Positions 25,785 through 34,555 of a DNA stretch of 64,000 nucleotides are shown here, piece after piece; position 1 is the stretch's first letter; each line of letters starts with the position of its first letter. The stretch is from positions 1-64,000 of the forward strand of contig JABLXH010000040.1 in assembly GCA_013178155.1 (NCBI GenBank), given 5' to 3'. The position numbers were made by a program, and so were the translations under genes. The notes under the pieces are model-generated. The model did not search any database, was not told the DNA's origin, and worked only from the letters and a program-made list of their open reading frames with translations. The stretch comes from Armatimonadota bacterium. GTDB lineage: Bacteria; Armatimonadota; Zipacnadia; Zipacnadales; UBA11051.

Positions 25785-26698
25785 GGGAGACCCCGCCGCA
25801 ACTGCAGCCCCAGTGCCCGCGCGAAGAGCCCGGTCCGGCGCCGCAGGCCAGGGTGCAATCCCAGGGTCACCAGAGTCAGCAGGACTGCCCCTAGCAGGCG
25901 CAGGCTCGAACCCGTCAGCCCCGCCGCCCGTGCCAACAGCCCCTGCCAACTACTCCCGTGGCGCCGGAAGTACCGCGCGGCCGCCAGGTTGTAGGCAGCG
26001 ATCATCTCCGCCCGCGCCTGACGTGAACTGGCCCCGTGGTGGTGAAGCATCTCGGCAGCGGGTACGTAGAACAGCTTCCACCCCGCCTGCCGGAAGCGCA
26101 GGCACCAGTCGCTGTCCTCGCAGTACATGAAGTACCCTTCGTCCAGCAGACCCACCTGCTGCAGGGCCTCACGACGCACGAGGAGGCAGGCGCCGTGCAG
26201 GTGCGGGACCTCGACCGGCTCTGACATCGCGAGCAGTTGACCGTTCGCTCGGGTCGGCAGGCGGTCCAGGTAGAGCTGCTGCCGGATGAACTCCCCCAGC
26301 GTGAAGCCATGGGGCCACGTGCTTTGGACGGTGCCGTCAGGCAGCACGAGCTTCGCCCCGGCCATGCCGGCGTGCGGAGTGGCATCCATGAACCCCACAA
26401 GCGCGTCGAGAGCCCCCGGGCGGACCTCGATGTCGCTGTTCAGGATCAGGGCATAGCGAGCCCTGAGCCCTGCAAGGGCCAGATTGTTGGCTGCGGCGTA
26501 CCCAAGGTTACGGTCTTGAGGCATTAGCCGCGCCTGCGGGAACTCCTCACGCACCATCTCGGCACTGCCGTCCGAAGAGGCGTTGTCCACCACCACGATC
26601 TCTGCCTGGCAGGCGCAGGGGCAGGTGGCCAGAGACTGCAGACACCGCCGCAGAAGGTCCCGGGTGTTGTAGCTGACGACGATGATGGTGAGGTCCAT
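25781..26698 (-). CDS. GT2 family glycosyltransferase
   Basis: A 305-residue GT-A glycosyltransferase. It begins MDLTIIVVSYNTRDLLRRCLQSL and has VVDNASSDGSAEMV, NLGYAAANNLAL, the metal-site region LILNSDIEVRPG and YFMYCEDSDWCLRFRQAGW. A C-terminal hydrophobic helix near residue 270 may contact the membrane. A GTG at 26704 is an alternative start. It is very similar in layout to the GT2 at 23147, which suggests a duplicated pair around the exporter genes. It ends the operon that begins near 33.4 kb. Confidence 0.85.
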   Translation of the reverse strand: MDLTIIVVSYNTRDLLRRCLQSLATCPCACQAEIVVVDNASSDGSAEMVREEFPQARLMPQDRNLGYAAANNLALAGLRARYALILNSDIEVRPGALDALVGFMDATPHAGMAGAKLVLPDGTVQSTWPHGFTLGEFIRQQLYLDRLPTRANGQLLAMSEPVEVPHLHGACLLVRREALQQVGLLDEGYFMYCEDSDWCLRFRQAGWKLFYVPAAEMLHHHGASSRQARAEMIAAYNLAAARYFRRHGSSWQGLLARAAGLTGSSLRLLGAVLLTLVTLGLHPGLRRRTGLFARALGLQLRRGLP

Positions 26699-26714
26699 CG
26701 TCACGTCCGAGGGG

Positions 26715-27893
26715 TCATCCTTCCGCCAACCGCTGCAGCACGTCGCGGCAGTAGATCAGGGCTCGTGGCAGATGGAAGGGGTCTTTGACCGGCAGCGCAA
26801 CGACTTCGGTAATGGGTTGGCCCTGGCGGTCCAGGCGCTGGCGCCACTCGCCGTGCTCGCGATCCGGGAAATGGCTGAAGGCGTAGTCATGGACGCGGTC
26901 ATACCACTCCAGGCACCAGGCCTCTCCCGAGCACTCGTAAGCCAGCAGGAGGGCGTAGAGGGCTTCGGTGTGGGGCCACCACAGCTTCGCCTGGGGGAAG
27001 GGCCAGGCCGGCGGCTCTCCAGTGGGGTCAATGGCGTGGTAGATCCCGCCATACTCCTCGTCCCAGCCCGCTTCCAGGGCCCAACCGATGGTCTCCACGG
27101 CCTGATCCACCCGCGTGGCGAAGCCCCGGTCGCGGTATAGGTGGATCATGAACCACATCGACTCGATCACGTGGCCCGGATTGACGACCCGCCCTTCAGG
27201 CCGGTCGAGAAGTGTGCCGTCGGGGGCGACATATTCGAAGAGCAGGCGCCGTTCGGGGTGGCGGAACAGGTCCATGACCTGGTCCGCAAGGGCCAGGGCC
27301 TCGGCGCGGATCGCCGGGTCACCGAGGTAGAGGCCCAGCTCGTCAAACACATGCGAGAAGATCATCGCAATGCCGTGGGCGATGGCGCCGTCCGGGATGG
27401 TGTACGGTGCAGTCTGGTAGCTGCCAGGCACCGCCAGGCGGGCTCGGACGCTGTCGTAGGTCTGCAGGGCAGTGGCGATGGCCTGCTCATTGCCGGTGGC
27501 ACGGGCGTACTCAGTGAGACCATAGATGGCGAAACCGTCGGCGTAGATGCTGGTAGCGCCCTCCACGATGTTGCCGTCCTGGTCCAGGTGGAATACCCAC
27601 TGCCCTTCTGGATCCCGGCCGTGAGCCAGAACAAAGCCAAACAAGTTGTCGGCGACACGCAGGAACATCGGGTCGGGCCGCACACGGTTGTACAATGCCG
27701 AGAAGGTCCACAGAGCCCGTAGCTGCGACCACAGGTACTTGTCGGTAGAGATCACGCTGCCGTCATCCCGCAGGCAGGTGAGCAGTCCACCGTGTTCCCA
27801 GTCCACCGCGTGTCGCAGCCAGAAGGGCACACAGTGCTGCAGGAGCTCGGTCTCGTAGAGGGCCAACAGATCCGGGAAGGGCGCAGGCACCAT
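26715..27893 (-). CDS. N-acylglucosamine 2-epimerase / AGE-family isomerase
   Basis: About 392 residues forming the helical (alpha/alpha)6 barrel of the AGE family. Typical parts are FWLRHAVDWEHGGLLTCLRDDGS near the start, KYLWSQLRALWTFSALYN, GHVIESMWFMIHLY with the barrel His-Glu pair, EYGGIYHAIDPTG and LWWPHTEALYALLLAYE with another His-Glu. Such enzymes interconvert sugars at C2 (GlcNAc/ManNAc, cellobiose/epilactose, mannose/fructose). The substrate is unknown. The start may be ATG 27893 or GTG 27899. It lies directly after a sulfatase, so it may act on a released, desulfated sugar. Confidence 0.82.
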   Translation of the reverse strand: MVPAPFPDLLALYETELLQHCVPFWLRHAVDWEHGGLLTCLRDDGSVISTDKYLWSQLRALWTFSALYNRVRPDPMFLRVADNLFGFVLAHGRDPEGQWVFHLDQDGNIVEGATSIYADGFAIYGLTEYARATGNEQAIATALQTYDSVRARLAVPGSYQTAPYTIPDGAIAHGIAMIFSHVFDELGLYLGDPAIRAEALALADQVMDLFRHPERRLLFEYVAPDGTLLDRPEGRVVNPGHVIESMWFMIHLYRDRGFATRVDQAVETIGWALEAGWDEEYGGIYHAIDPTGEPPAWPFPQAKLWWPHTEALYALLLAYECSGEAWCLEWYDRVHDYAFSHFPDREHGEWRQRLDRQGQPITEVVALPVKDPFHLPRALIYCRDVLQRLAEG

Positions 27894-27899
27894 ACTCAC

Positions 27900-29237
27900 C
27901 TAACCTTCGCGCACGTCATGTTCGTTCAGCCCGTCGTGCTCGGGGACCACGTACCGCCCGAACCACTCCTCCATCTCACCACGCAGCTCCCGCACGCGAG
28001 CCGCGTGGGAGGGGATGTCCACCAGGTTCTCCCGCTCATCGGGGTCGTTCCGCAGGTCATAGAGTTCCGGTGGTCCCACCTCGTAGCGGTGAACGTATTT
28101 CCATTCGCGGGTCCGTATCATGCGCACCGGGCCGTACTCGTCATAGATCACAACCTGCTCGCGTCCGCTCGACGATTCACCCCGCAGCAGAGGAAGGAAG
28201 CTCTGGCCGGGCAGGTTACGGCCCTCGGGAAGTGGCAGCCCCAGGTAGTCCAGGAGAGTGGGCATGAAGTCACAGGCGCTGACGAGGGCCGAGCAGCGGC
28301 CAACAGTGGCTTCGGGCCCGCTCCAGATGAACGGGACCCGGATGGAGTTTTCATACATATTGCGCGGATGTGTGCCGTTGCCCTTGCCCCAGAAGCCATG
28401 GTGCCCGCAACTGAAGCCATTGTCGCTGGCAAATATGATCAGCGTGTTCTGCCGAATCCCCAGAGCCTCAACACGGTCAAGCAGACGACCGATGCCGGTG
28501 TCCATGGCGGTCACGGCCGCAAAGTAGCCCTTCAGCATCTCGCGATTGCCCAGACAGTGGTCGGTCAGTGAGATGGCCCACGGGTGCCGCGGCTCCTGCG
28601 GGCAGGTGACGAAGGGACAGTCGTCATAGGAGGCCAGCAGGTCAGCCGGATGGTGCTCAGCACCCCAGGGCGAGTGCGGCGCTGTATAGCCCACGTACAG
28701 GCAGAAGGGGCCCGTGTGGTGCTGGTCCAGGAAGCTGAGGGCCTCTTCGGTGATGGCATCCGTGACATAGCGGGGCTCGGCGAAGGGAACGCCGTCCCGG
28801 ACCATGGGCGCGTTGTAGTAGGGACCGCCCCCTTGCTGGTGAGCATACCAGTAGCTGAAACTGTGCTGGGGGTGCAGGCTGTCGCCCATGTGCCATTTGC
28901 CCGACAGGCCGCATGTGTAGCCCTGGGCGGCCAGGACGTCCGTGTAAGCCACCTCATCGGCCAGGAGTTGCCGTGCACCCGGACCCATGTTCTCGTGGTT
29001 CAGCCACTGGTGAATGCCATGTTGCGATGGGATGCGGCCGGTCAGGAGGCTGGCGCGGGCCGGAGAGCACACCGGGCTGGCACAGAAGAAGCGGTCAAAG
29101 ACCACTCCCCCGGCGGCCAGGCGGTCCAGGTTGGGGGTCCGAATCTCGTCGTTGCCATAGCATCCCGCCGCCCAGGGGCCCTGGTCGTCGGAGAGGATGA
29201 AGATCACGTTCGGGCGCCGCGAGCCATCGTTGGCCAC
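27900..29237 (-). CDS. formylglycine-dependent sulfatase
   Basis: A 445-residue sulfatase. The maturation motif C-S-P-A-R at Cys57 to Arg61 (SPVCSPARASLLTGRIPSQHGIH) matches the cysteine-type C-x-P-x-R motif in which Cys becomes formylglycine. DDQGPWAAGCYGND near the start provides calcium ligands, and IIFASDNGFSCGHHGFWGKG and RMIRTREWKYVHRY complete the fold. The GTG at 29237 is chosen because AGGAGG lies 6 nt upstream. There is no signal peptide, so it should act in the cytoplasm unless the start is wrong. It sits 10 bp after an SDR epimerase and before an AGE isomerase, fitting breakdown of sulfated sugars. Confidence 0.9.
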   Translation of the reverse strand: MANDGSRRPNVIFILSDDQGPWAAGCYGNDEIRTPNLDRLAAGGVVFDRFFCASPVCSPARASLLTGRIPSQHGIHQWLNHENMGPGARQLLADEVAYTDVLAAQGYTCGLSGKWHMGDSLHPQHSFSYWYAHQQGGGPYYNAPMVRDGVPFAEPRYVTDAITEEALSFLDQHHTGPFCLYVGYTAPHSPWGAEHHPADLLASYDDCPFVTCPQEPRHPWAISLTDHCLGNREMLKGYFAAVTAMDTGIGRLLDRVEALGIRQNTLIIFASDNGFSCGHHGFWGKGNGTHPRNMYENSIRVPFIWSGPEATVGRCSALVSACDFMPTLLDYLGLPLPEGRNLPGQSFLPLLRGESSSGREQVVIYDEYGPVRMIRTREWKYVHRYEVGPPELYDLRNDPDERENLVDIPSHAARVRELRGEMEEWFGRYVVPEHDGLNEHDVREG

Positions 29238-29247
29238 GGTAGACCTC

Positions 29248-30081
29248 CTATCGCTGCGGCAGGACCTCGGCGACGAACCCCAACTGGGCCTCAATGCGAC
29301 GGACATCGTAGACCGAGGCGTATTCGTTCCCCGGCTGCTCGAAGTAAGAGACATCAACCTCGTCGCCATACCAGCCGCGCAGGATGTCAGCGACGGGGTC
29401 AGCCGCCCAGGCCTGCGGCCCCGCGGCGTTCATGACCCGCACCCCGGGGCCGCAGTCCGTCTCCAGCGCGAGCGTGAACGCCCGCACCGCATCTCGCAGG
29501 GCCATGATCGTCAGGCCACCGAGCGCCCACTGACCCAGGGAGCCAACCCTGACCAGCGGCGGCAGTCCGTCGTCGGGCACCACCGACGACAGGCGCAGGT
29601 TGATGACCTCCAGGGATGGGTCCTGACGACCGTAGTACCTGGTGATCTCTTCCATCAGGGACTTCGAGAGCCCATAGCCGTCGCGGTCCAGACATGGATG
29701 GTCATCGGGAATGGGCAACCGCAGCGGCCGGAAGAGCGGACTTTGGAAGCCCACGGCGGCGATCGAACTGGCCATCACGAACTTGCGGCAGCCCCGGTCC
29801 ATCAGGTACCGCATCAGGCAACGGGTGCCTTCGACGTTCACGAGGATGCAGTCGCGCTCCGGGGCGCCGCCGGTGACAGCCCCTAGATGCACCACCGACT
29901 CCACCGGTATGCTGTCAAGCTGGCGTAGGTCCTCGAAGGAGCCGAACTCGCCGCGTACCCATGGTAGCCCCAGTTGCGGGTCACGGCGGCTCAAGCACGT
30001 GACCTGGTGGCGCTGCGACAGCGCCGCAGACAGTGCGCGGCCGATGAAACCACTGGCGCCTGTGACGAGAACGCTCGACAT
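29248..30081 (-). CDS. NAD-dependent epimerase/dehydratase (extended SDR)
   Basis: A 277-residue Rossmann protein. The nucleotide motif is GASGFIG at residues 8-14, with an Asp-rich second strand, and the catalytic Tyr-x3-Lys is in YGLSKSLMEE. It is in the NAD-dependent epimerase/dehydratase family, whose members act on nucleotide sugars or carbonyl groups. The start ATG 30081 has GGAGG 7 nt upstream. It lies between an MDR dehydrogenase and the sulfatase. Confidence 0.84.
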   Translation of the reverse strand: MSSVLVTGASGFIGRALSAALSQRHQVTCLSRRDPQLGLPWVRGEFGSFEDLRQLDSIPVESVVHLGAVTGGAPERDCILVNVEGTRCLMRYLMDRGCRKFVMASSIAAVGFQSPLFRPLRLPIPDDHPCLDRDGYGLSKSLMEEITRYYGRQDPSLEVINLRLSSVVPDDGLPPLVRVGSLGQWALGGLTIMALRDAVRAFTLALETDCGPGVRVMNAAGPQAWAADPVADILRGWYGDEVDVSYFEQPGNEYASVYDVRRIEAQLGFVAEVLPQR

Positions 30082-30214
30082 CGGTGATCCTCCGGGTCGG
30101 GCACCTGAGGCGTTCCGACGTTGGCAACAGCCTCCGGCAGGGCCCCCAGGGCCCGACGAATGCGTAGAGAGACCGTCCGGCGGCCTCGGAGCGCTGTTGC
30201 CGCCGCTTACGGGC

Positions 30215-31222
30215 CTATGCTAGCCAGTTGATGACCACTCCCAGCACGTCGCGGTCCTCGCCCCGGTTCATCAGGTCGAACATGGCCGGAGCCTCGGTAT
30301 ATGGGATGCGGTGGGTGATCGTCTTCTCCCACCGCAGCGCACCCATGGCCATGTTGCGGACCACAGCGCGGCGGCAAGGCGCCATGCCGTCATCGCAGGG
30401 GAAGACCATGGTCAGACGCTTGCCATGCGGCGGCAGGAAGTGCATAGAAACCGGCTCAGCCCCGTAGTTGCCCTGCCAGACGAAGGTGCCGAAGGGCCGG
30501 CAGAGAGCGATGGCGGGGTCAATGCACGCCGGTATGCCAGTACATTCAAACACGGTGTCAGCACCATCGGGTGCGATCTTCTGCAGTTCTGATACCACAT
30601 CACACTGGGCGCTGTTTAGCGTGTAGTCGGCACCCAGCTCCCGGGCGATCTCCAGGTTCTTCTCGGCGATGTCTATGGCCACTGCCACGCAGCCGCGGTG
30701 GACACAGGCCGCCACCACTCCCAGGCCGATAAGCCCCACCCCATAGACAGCCACCACGCTGCCCATACGCGGGTTGGCCAGGTCGGTGCCGTACAATCCC
30801 ACCGCTGGCATGACGAACATGCTGGCTACATCCATGCCGGCGCCGGGGACCATGTGAGCCGCGCCGTGGCTGGTATGCGGTCGGAGCACCGCGTGGCTGC
30901 AGTGAGCGCCACTGACACACGAAACGGGGCTGCCGTCGGCCAGAAGCATGGCGTCATTGCAGCGGAAATAGACCGCATCACCGACTGCGAAGTCAGTGAT
31001 GTCGCTCCCCACGGCCTCAACCACGCCCGTTCCCTGGTAACCGGTGCAAAGCGGGTACGGCCCCCAGGATATCTTGTTGCGGATGAGGGCGAACTCGGTG
31101 CCCCGGCTGATGCCGGTGTAGTGCGTGCGGATGGCGATCTGGTCCGGCGCAGGGCCCGGCAGGACGACCTCCTGCAGGCTGAAGCGCTGTTGCGCGTCAC
31201 AGATAAGGGCTTGGGCTTGCAT
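30215..31222 (-). CDS. MDR-family dehydrogenase lacking the usual catalytic zinc cysteine
   Basis: A 335-residue medium-chain dehydrogenase from ATG 31222 (GAAGGG 9 nt upstream). The Rossmann motif is GVGLIGLG. At the place of the catalytic zinc Cys it reads YTGISRGTEFAL, as in the subfamily that includes BchC-like and related alcohol dehydrogenases. The catalytic metal site is therefore altered or absent. The lobe with structural zinc cysteines is also not seen. It might oxidise a secondary alcohol of a sugar. A 133-nt gap separates it from the SDR gene. Confidence 0.78.
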   Translation of the reverse strand: MQAQALICDAQQRFSLQEVVLPGPAPDQIAIRTHYTGISRGTEFALIRNKISWGPYPLCTGYQGTGVVEAVGSDITDFAVGDAVYFRCNDAMLLADGSPVSCVSGAHCSHAVLRPHTSHGAAHMVPGAGMDVASMFVMPAVGLYGTDLANPRMGSVVAVYGVGLIGLGVVAACVHRGCVAVAIDIAEKNLEIARELGADYTLNSAQCDVVSELQKIAPDGADTVFECTGIPACIDPAIALCRPFGTFVWQGNYGAEPVSMHFLPPHGKRLTMVFPCDDGMAPCRRAVVRNMAMGALRWEKTITHRIPYTEAPAMFDLMNRGEDRDVLGVVINWLA

Positions 31223-31277
31223 GGCGAGGTTCCCTTCAGGCAAGGCGTCGGGGTCGGAGACCCCTCCCACAAGGCGG

Positions 31278-31622
31278 TTAGCCCGGCGGCCAGGTCATCT
31301 GGCGGCCACCGAGCAGATGGACGTGGAGGTGGTCTACCGCCTGCTGTCCATGAGCGCCGCAGTTGATGACCAGACGGTATCCCTGGTCGGACACCCCTTC
31401 CTGGCGCGCAATCTCGGTCGCCACGTGGAAGAGGTGACCGACAAGCGGCTCGTGCTGGGGCGTCATTTCGGAGATGCGGGCAAGGTGCTGGCGCGGGACG
31501 ACCAGTATGTGCACCGGCGCTTGGGGCTGGATGTCGCGGAAAGCGATGCAGGTCGGGTCCTCGTGAACGCGATCCGAAGGGATCTCACCGGCCACGATCT
31601 TGCAAAAGATGCAGTCGGCCAT
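31278..31622 (-). CDS. HIT-family protein (HinT-like)
   Basis: A 114-residue histidine-triad protein. It opens DCIFCKIVAGEIPS and ends in HLHVHLLGG, the H-x-H-x-H motif. HinT-type enzymes hydrolyse purine nucleotide phosphoramidates. The ATG at 31622 has GGAGG 7 nt upstream. It is set inside the sugar operon and may be an accidental companion. Confidence 0.9.
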   Translation of the reverse strand: MADCIFCKIVAGEIPSDRVHEDPTCIAFRDIQPQAPVHILVVPRQHLARISEMTPQHEPLVGHLFHVATEIARQEGVSDQGYRLVINCGAHGQQAVDHLHVHLLGGRQMTWPPG

Positions 31623-31666
31623 GGCAACACCTCCAGTGACGACGGGCGTCAGTGAGCCAAGTGGCT

Positions 31667-32488
31667 CTAATGACGACAATCAAGCAGTACCTGGGCGTCA
31701 CCCGCAACTGGATTGTCGGACAGGACGGCCACCTGCCATTCGTTGCCGCGCGGGCCGTACACCACAATGCCCGCGATACCCTCGCCAAGGGTCTCAGGCG
31801 ACCAGGCCGGCAGGTTCCACCGATCGTCGGTCTCCGCCATTGTCTCCAGGACTGCTGAGCGGTCAGATGTCTGCAGAGACGCGTCGGCGGGCCAGACCTC
31901 CGCACCCGGTGTCACAAACTGCCGTGCGGCTGAGGGCGGCATGGTCACCACGGCACGGATGTGCATGCCTTCTTCCGCGCGTAGACCTCCGGCCACAAGC
32001 CGGCTGTCGGGTGGAAACTCAATGCCGGTGAGTTGCTCCAGGCGCGAGAGGCTGGCAATGCTCATCACCTTGCCCGGCCTGACGTAAAGCGCCCGGGCGA
32101 GAGACACCGTGGCGAGGGTTGTGAGGAGCATAAGCAACAGGCTGGAAAGCAGTGGCGGCCGCCGCTGTCGGTTGGCGGCTCTGGCCATCAGCAGGAGACC
32201 GACCAGACCGATAAGGGCCCAGCCGGCCAGTCCGAGCCACCAGAGGCCCCCTTTGGGAGCGACCCCCGCGAGCTCCAGTGGTCGCAGACCATACCACCAC
32301 CAGGGGCCAGAGAAGACGGCGCTGAAACGACTGAAGAGCATCACGCCGAGGAGGCCGAAGACCGCTGCCAAGGCCGCAGCGGCCCCCACCAGGAGGCAGA
32401 GCACCCGCAACCACCGGCGTGACCGTCGGTGTATACCCGGTCGTGAAGCCCCGACCGCCGTTCCCCCAACCAGAGGGAATCGGTCCAT
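31667..32488 (-). CDS. hypothetical membrane protein, 3 TM plus soluble tail
   Basis: A 273-residue protein from ATG 32488, which has GAGGGGG 8 nt upstream; a longer start to 32638 would overlap the isomerase gene. After a basic N-terminus there are hydrophobic segments at about residues 28-50 (VLCLLVGAAAALAAVFGLLGVML), 75-98 (GLWWLGLAGWALIGLVGLLLM) and 110-128 (LLSSLLLMLLTTLATVSLA). The last 150 residues are a soluble extracytoplasmic or cytoplasmic domain with no known motif. Function unknown. Confidence 0.6.
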   Translation of the reverse strand: MDRFPLVGGTAVGASRPGIHRRSRRWLRVLCLLVGAAAALAAVFGLLGVMLFSRFSAVFSGPWWWYGLRPLELAGVAPKGGLWWLGLAGWALIGLVGLLLMARAANRQRRPPLLSSLLLMLLTTLATVSLARALYVRPGKVMSIASLSRLEQLTGIEFPPDSRLVAGGLRAEEGMHIRAVVTMPPSAARQFVTPGAEVWPADASLQTSDRSAVLETMAETDDRWNLPAWSPETLGEGIAGIVVYGPRGNEWQVAVLSDNPVAGDAQVLLDCRH

Positions 32489-32580
32489 CGCCAGCGCCCC
32501 CTCGCTGCCTGTTTCATCCCAGCGGCTGAGCCCCGGTGTCCCCCCGGCACCCGGAGGCTCGGCGCACCTGCTATCGTCCG

Positions 32581-33351
32581 CTACAGCCCGGCGATCTGCC
32601 TGACCTGCGCGAGGGCCGCCTCCGGTGTCCCGCTGCAACGGAATTCCAGGCCCACATGGCCGCTGTAGTCCAGCTCGCCAATCCGCCGAAACACGTTGGC
32701 ATAGTTGATCTCGCCCGTACCCGGCTCAAAGCGGCCGGGAACGTCCGCCACATGGAAATGGCCGATGCGCGAGATCCCGGCGGTGATACGCTCGATGAGG
32801 TTGCCCTCAGTGATCTGCTGATGGTAGATGTCGTAAAGAAGCTTCACCCGGGGGCTGCCGACCTCCTCCAGGACCTCGAAGCCTTCGTCGGACGTGGCCA
32901 GGTAGTAGCCCTTGTGGTCTACCAGGATGTTCAGGGGCTCCAGGACAAGGTCCACGCCCGCGTCCTCGGCGACGGGCGCCAGGCCCTTGAGACCGTTGAC
33001 AACGGCCACGTGCTGATCCACGCGGCTCATGTCGGGGATCTCCTGGCCCGTGGTAACGATCAGGACAGGAACACCCAGGCGCTTGGCTTCGGCGACAGAG
33101 TCCCGGGCCTCCTCGACCCACGTGGCCGTGGTCTCGGGGTTCACGAGAGCAGCGTCGGTCTGGACGCAGAAGCCCGCGATGTTCACACCAACGGCGTCGG
33201 CTTTGGCCTTGATGGCATCCATGTCCTTCTGCTTCCAACCCCAGAACTCAAAGGCCGGATAGCCAGCTTTCGCGACAGCCTCGATCCGGTCCAGGATGTC
33301 ACGGTCGTTGAAGATCATCTCAATGCAGACCGAGAACTTGAGCGCTCCCAT
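32581..33351 (-). CDS. hydroxypyruvate isomerase-like TIM-barrel enzyme
   Basis: A 256-residue AP-endonuclease-2-type TIM barrel. The start FSVCIEMIF, the body VLEPLN, and HVADVPGRFEPGTGEINYANVFRRIGELDYSGHVGLEF match the Hyi hydroxypyruvate isomerase pattern, which interconverts hydroxypyruvate and tartronate semialdehyde. It could also be a related sugar isomerase. It is the first gene of the operon reading from the divergent control region, 70-80 nt downstream of a TATAAT box. Confidence 0.83.
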   Translation of the reverse strand: MGALKFSVCIEMIFNDRDILDRIEAVAKAGYPAFEFWGWKQKDMDAIKAKADAVGVNIAGFCVQTDAALVNPETTATWVEEARDSVAEAKRLGVPVLIVTTGQEIPDMSRVDQHVAVVNGLKGLAPVAEDAGVDLVLEPLNILVDHKGYYLATSDEGFEVLEEVGSPRVKLLYDIYHQQITEGNLIERITAGISRIGHFHVADVPGRFEPGTGEINYANVFRRIGELDYSGHVGLEFRCSGTPEAALAQVRQIAGL

Positions 33352-33420
33352 AGTTTCGCACCGTCCCAATCAGGCAATAGTGAGGTTGGCTGGAGTTTCG
33401 CCCGGACAATGGGGGGAACC

Positions 33421-33438
33421 TGCCTGGCCTGCCAGGCA
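33421..33438. promoter_or_regulatory. perfect 18-bp palindrome, operator-like
   Basis: TGCCTGGC-CT-GCCAGGCA is a perfect inverted repeat with 8-bp arms. It lies just below a minus-strand TATAAT (33443-33438), so it covers the expected start site of the Hyi operon. That position suits a repressor operator, and the dimer-sized repeat supports one. Confidence 0.6.
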
Positions 33439-33443
33439 TTATA
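33438..33443 (-). promoter_or_regulatory. -10 box of the Hyi operon
   Basis: A perfect TATAAT on the minus strand. No good -35 box is found at 16-18 nt upstream, so an activator may be needed. The adjoining palindrome overlaps the start site. Confidence 0.45.
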
Positions 33444-33466
33444 CTCCAAGATACCAACGGGAGGCT

Positions 33467-33496
33467 TTGAAAAGGCGCTCTCCCTTGTGCTATACT
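33467..33496 (+). promoter_or_regulatory. promoter of the ilvE gene
   Basis: TTGAAA (33467-33472), an 18-nt spacer and TATACT (33491-33496) form a sigma-70-like promoter. Transcription would begin near 33503, leaving a short leader of 45 nt. Confidence 0.6.
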
Positions 33497-33548
33497 GCGG
33501 CAAGAGAAGCGAGGAGTGGCTGCAGAGACTCTAAGGGTGGGTATGTGA

Positions 33549-34427
33549 ATGGCATTGCAGGTCTGGCTCGACGGTAGGCTCGTACCGGAGGAGGAGGCCA
33601 GGGTATCGGTCTTTGACCACGGTCTATTGTACGGCGACGGCGTTTTCGAGGGGATCCGGGCGTATGACGGCATTGTCTTCCGGCTGAAGGAGCATCTGGA
33701 CCGGCTGTACAACGGCGCCAGGGTCATCATGTTGGACATCCCTCTGAGCCAGGAGGAGATGACCCAGGCGGTCCTGGAGACCATTCGGGCCAACGGGTTG
33801 CGCGATGCCTACATTCGCCTGGTGGTGACGCGGGGCGTAGGAGACTTGGGCCTAGATCCGCGGAAGTGCCCCCGGGCTTCGGTGTTCATCATCGCCGCAG
33901 GGATCGCGTTGTACCCGGAGGAGGTCTACATCAACGGCCTGCGGCTGATCACATGCTCGGTGCGCCGGAACTCGCCGGATGCGCTGGATGGTTCCATCAA
34001 ATCGCTCAACTACCTGAACAACATCATGGCCAAGATGGAGGCCATCCGGGCCGGTGTGCCGGAGGGCATCATGCTCACTACCGACGGCTACGTGGCCGAA
34101 TGCACTGGAGACAACATCTTCCTTGTGCGCGGCGAAAGGCTCATCACCCCGCCCACGTCCATCGGCAATCTGCCGGGCATTACCCGTGGCGCAGTGATGG
34201 AGATTGCCGCCCGGCAAGGTCTGGAAGTGCGCGAGGAACTCTTCCGGCTGGCCTCCGTCTATACAGCCGAAGAGGTGTTTGTGACGGGCACCGCGGCGGA
34301 GATTGTGCCCGTAGTGGAAGTAGACGGGAGACCAGTGGGGGCGGGCAAACCTGGACCGGTTACGAAACGTCTACTGGATGGATTTCGCGAACTAACGAAG
34401 ACGGATGGCGAGCCGATATACCCGTAG
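33549..34427 (+). CDS. ilvE: branched-chain amino acid aminotransferase (class IV)
   Basis: A 292-residue fold-type IV PLP enzyme. VFDHGLLYGDGVFEGIRAYDG, the PLP lysine in SIKSLNYLNNIMAKMEA, and GNLPGITRGAVMEIA plus EVFVTGTAAEIVPV define IlvE/D-amino-acid transaminase-like proteins. The pattern fits IlvE, which transfers the amino group from Leu, Ile or Val to 2-oxoglutarate, better than a D-Ala enzyme. It is single and divergent from the sugar operon. Confidence 0.87.
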   Translation: MALQVWLDGRLVPEEEARVSVFDHGLLYGDGVFEGIRAYDGIVFRLKEHLDRLYNGARVIMLDIPLSQEEMTQAVLETIRANGLRDAYIRLVVTRGVGDLGLDPRKCPRASVFIIAAGIALYPEEVYINGLRLITCSVRRNSPDALDGSIKSLNYLNNIMAKMEAIRAGVPEGIMLTTDGYVAECTGDNIFLVRGERLITPPTSIGNLPGITRGAVMEIAARQGLEVREELFRLASVYTAEEVFVTGTAAEIVPVVEVDGRPVGAGKPGPVTKRLLDGFRELTKTDGEPIYP

Positions 34428-34555
34428 GAGCCGGGCAAGTGACAGGGACTGGGTGGGTGTAGAGGGCCGGAAAGCCGTTTGGGCCCGCTTCCGGACCACG
34501 GGAACCGGTCGAGACTCTGTAGCCACTCATCCGTGCCACTGGAGGCACCGACGTT

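Noticed and set aside
30082-30214. GGGCCC repeats as a terminator in the 133-nt gap
   Set aside because: Self-complementary hexamers with a 3-nt loop and no T-run; too weak to claim.
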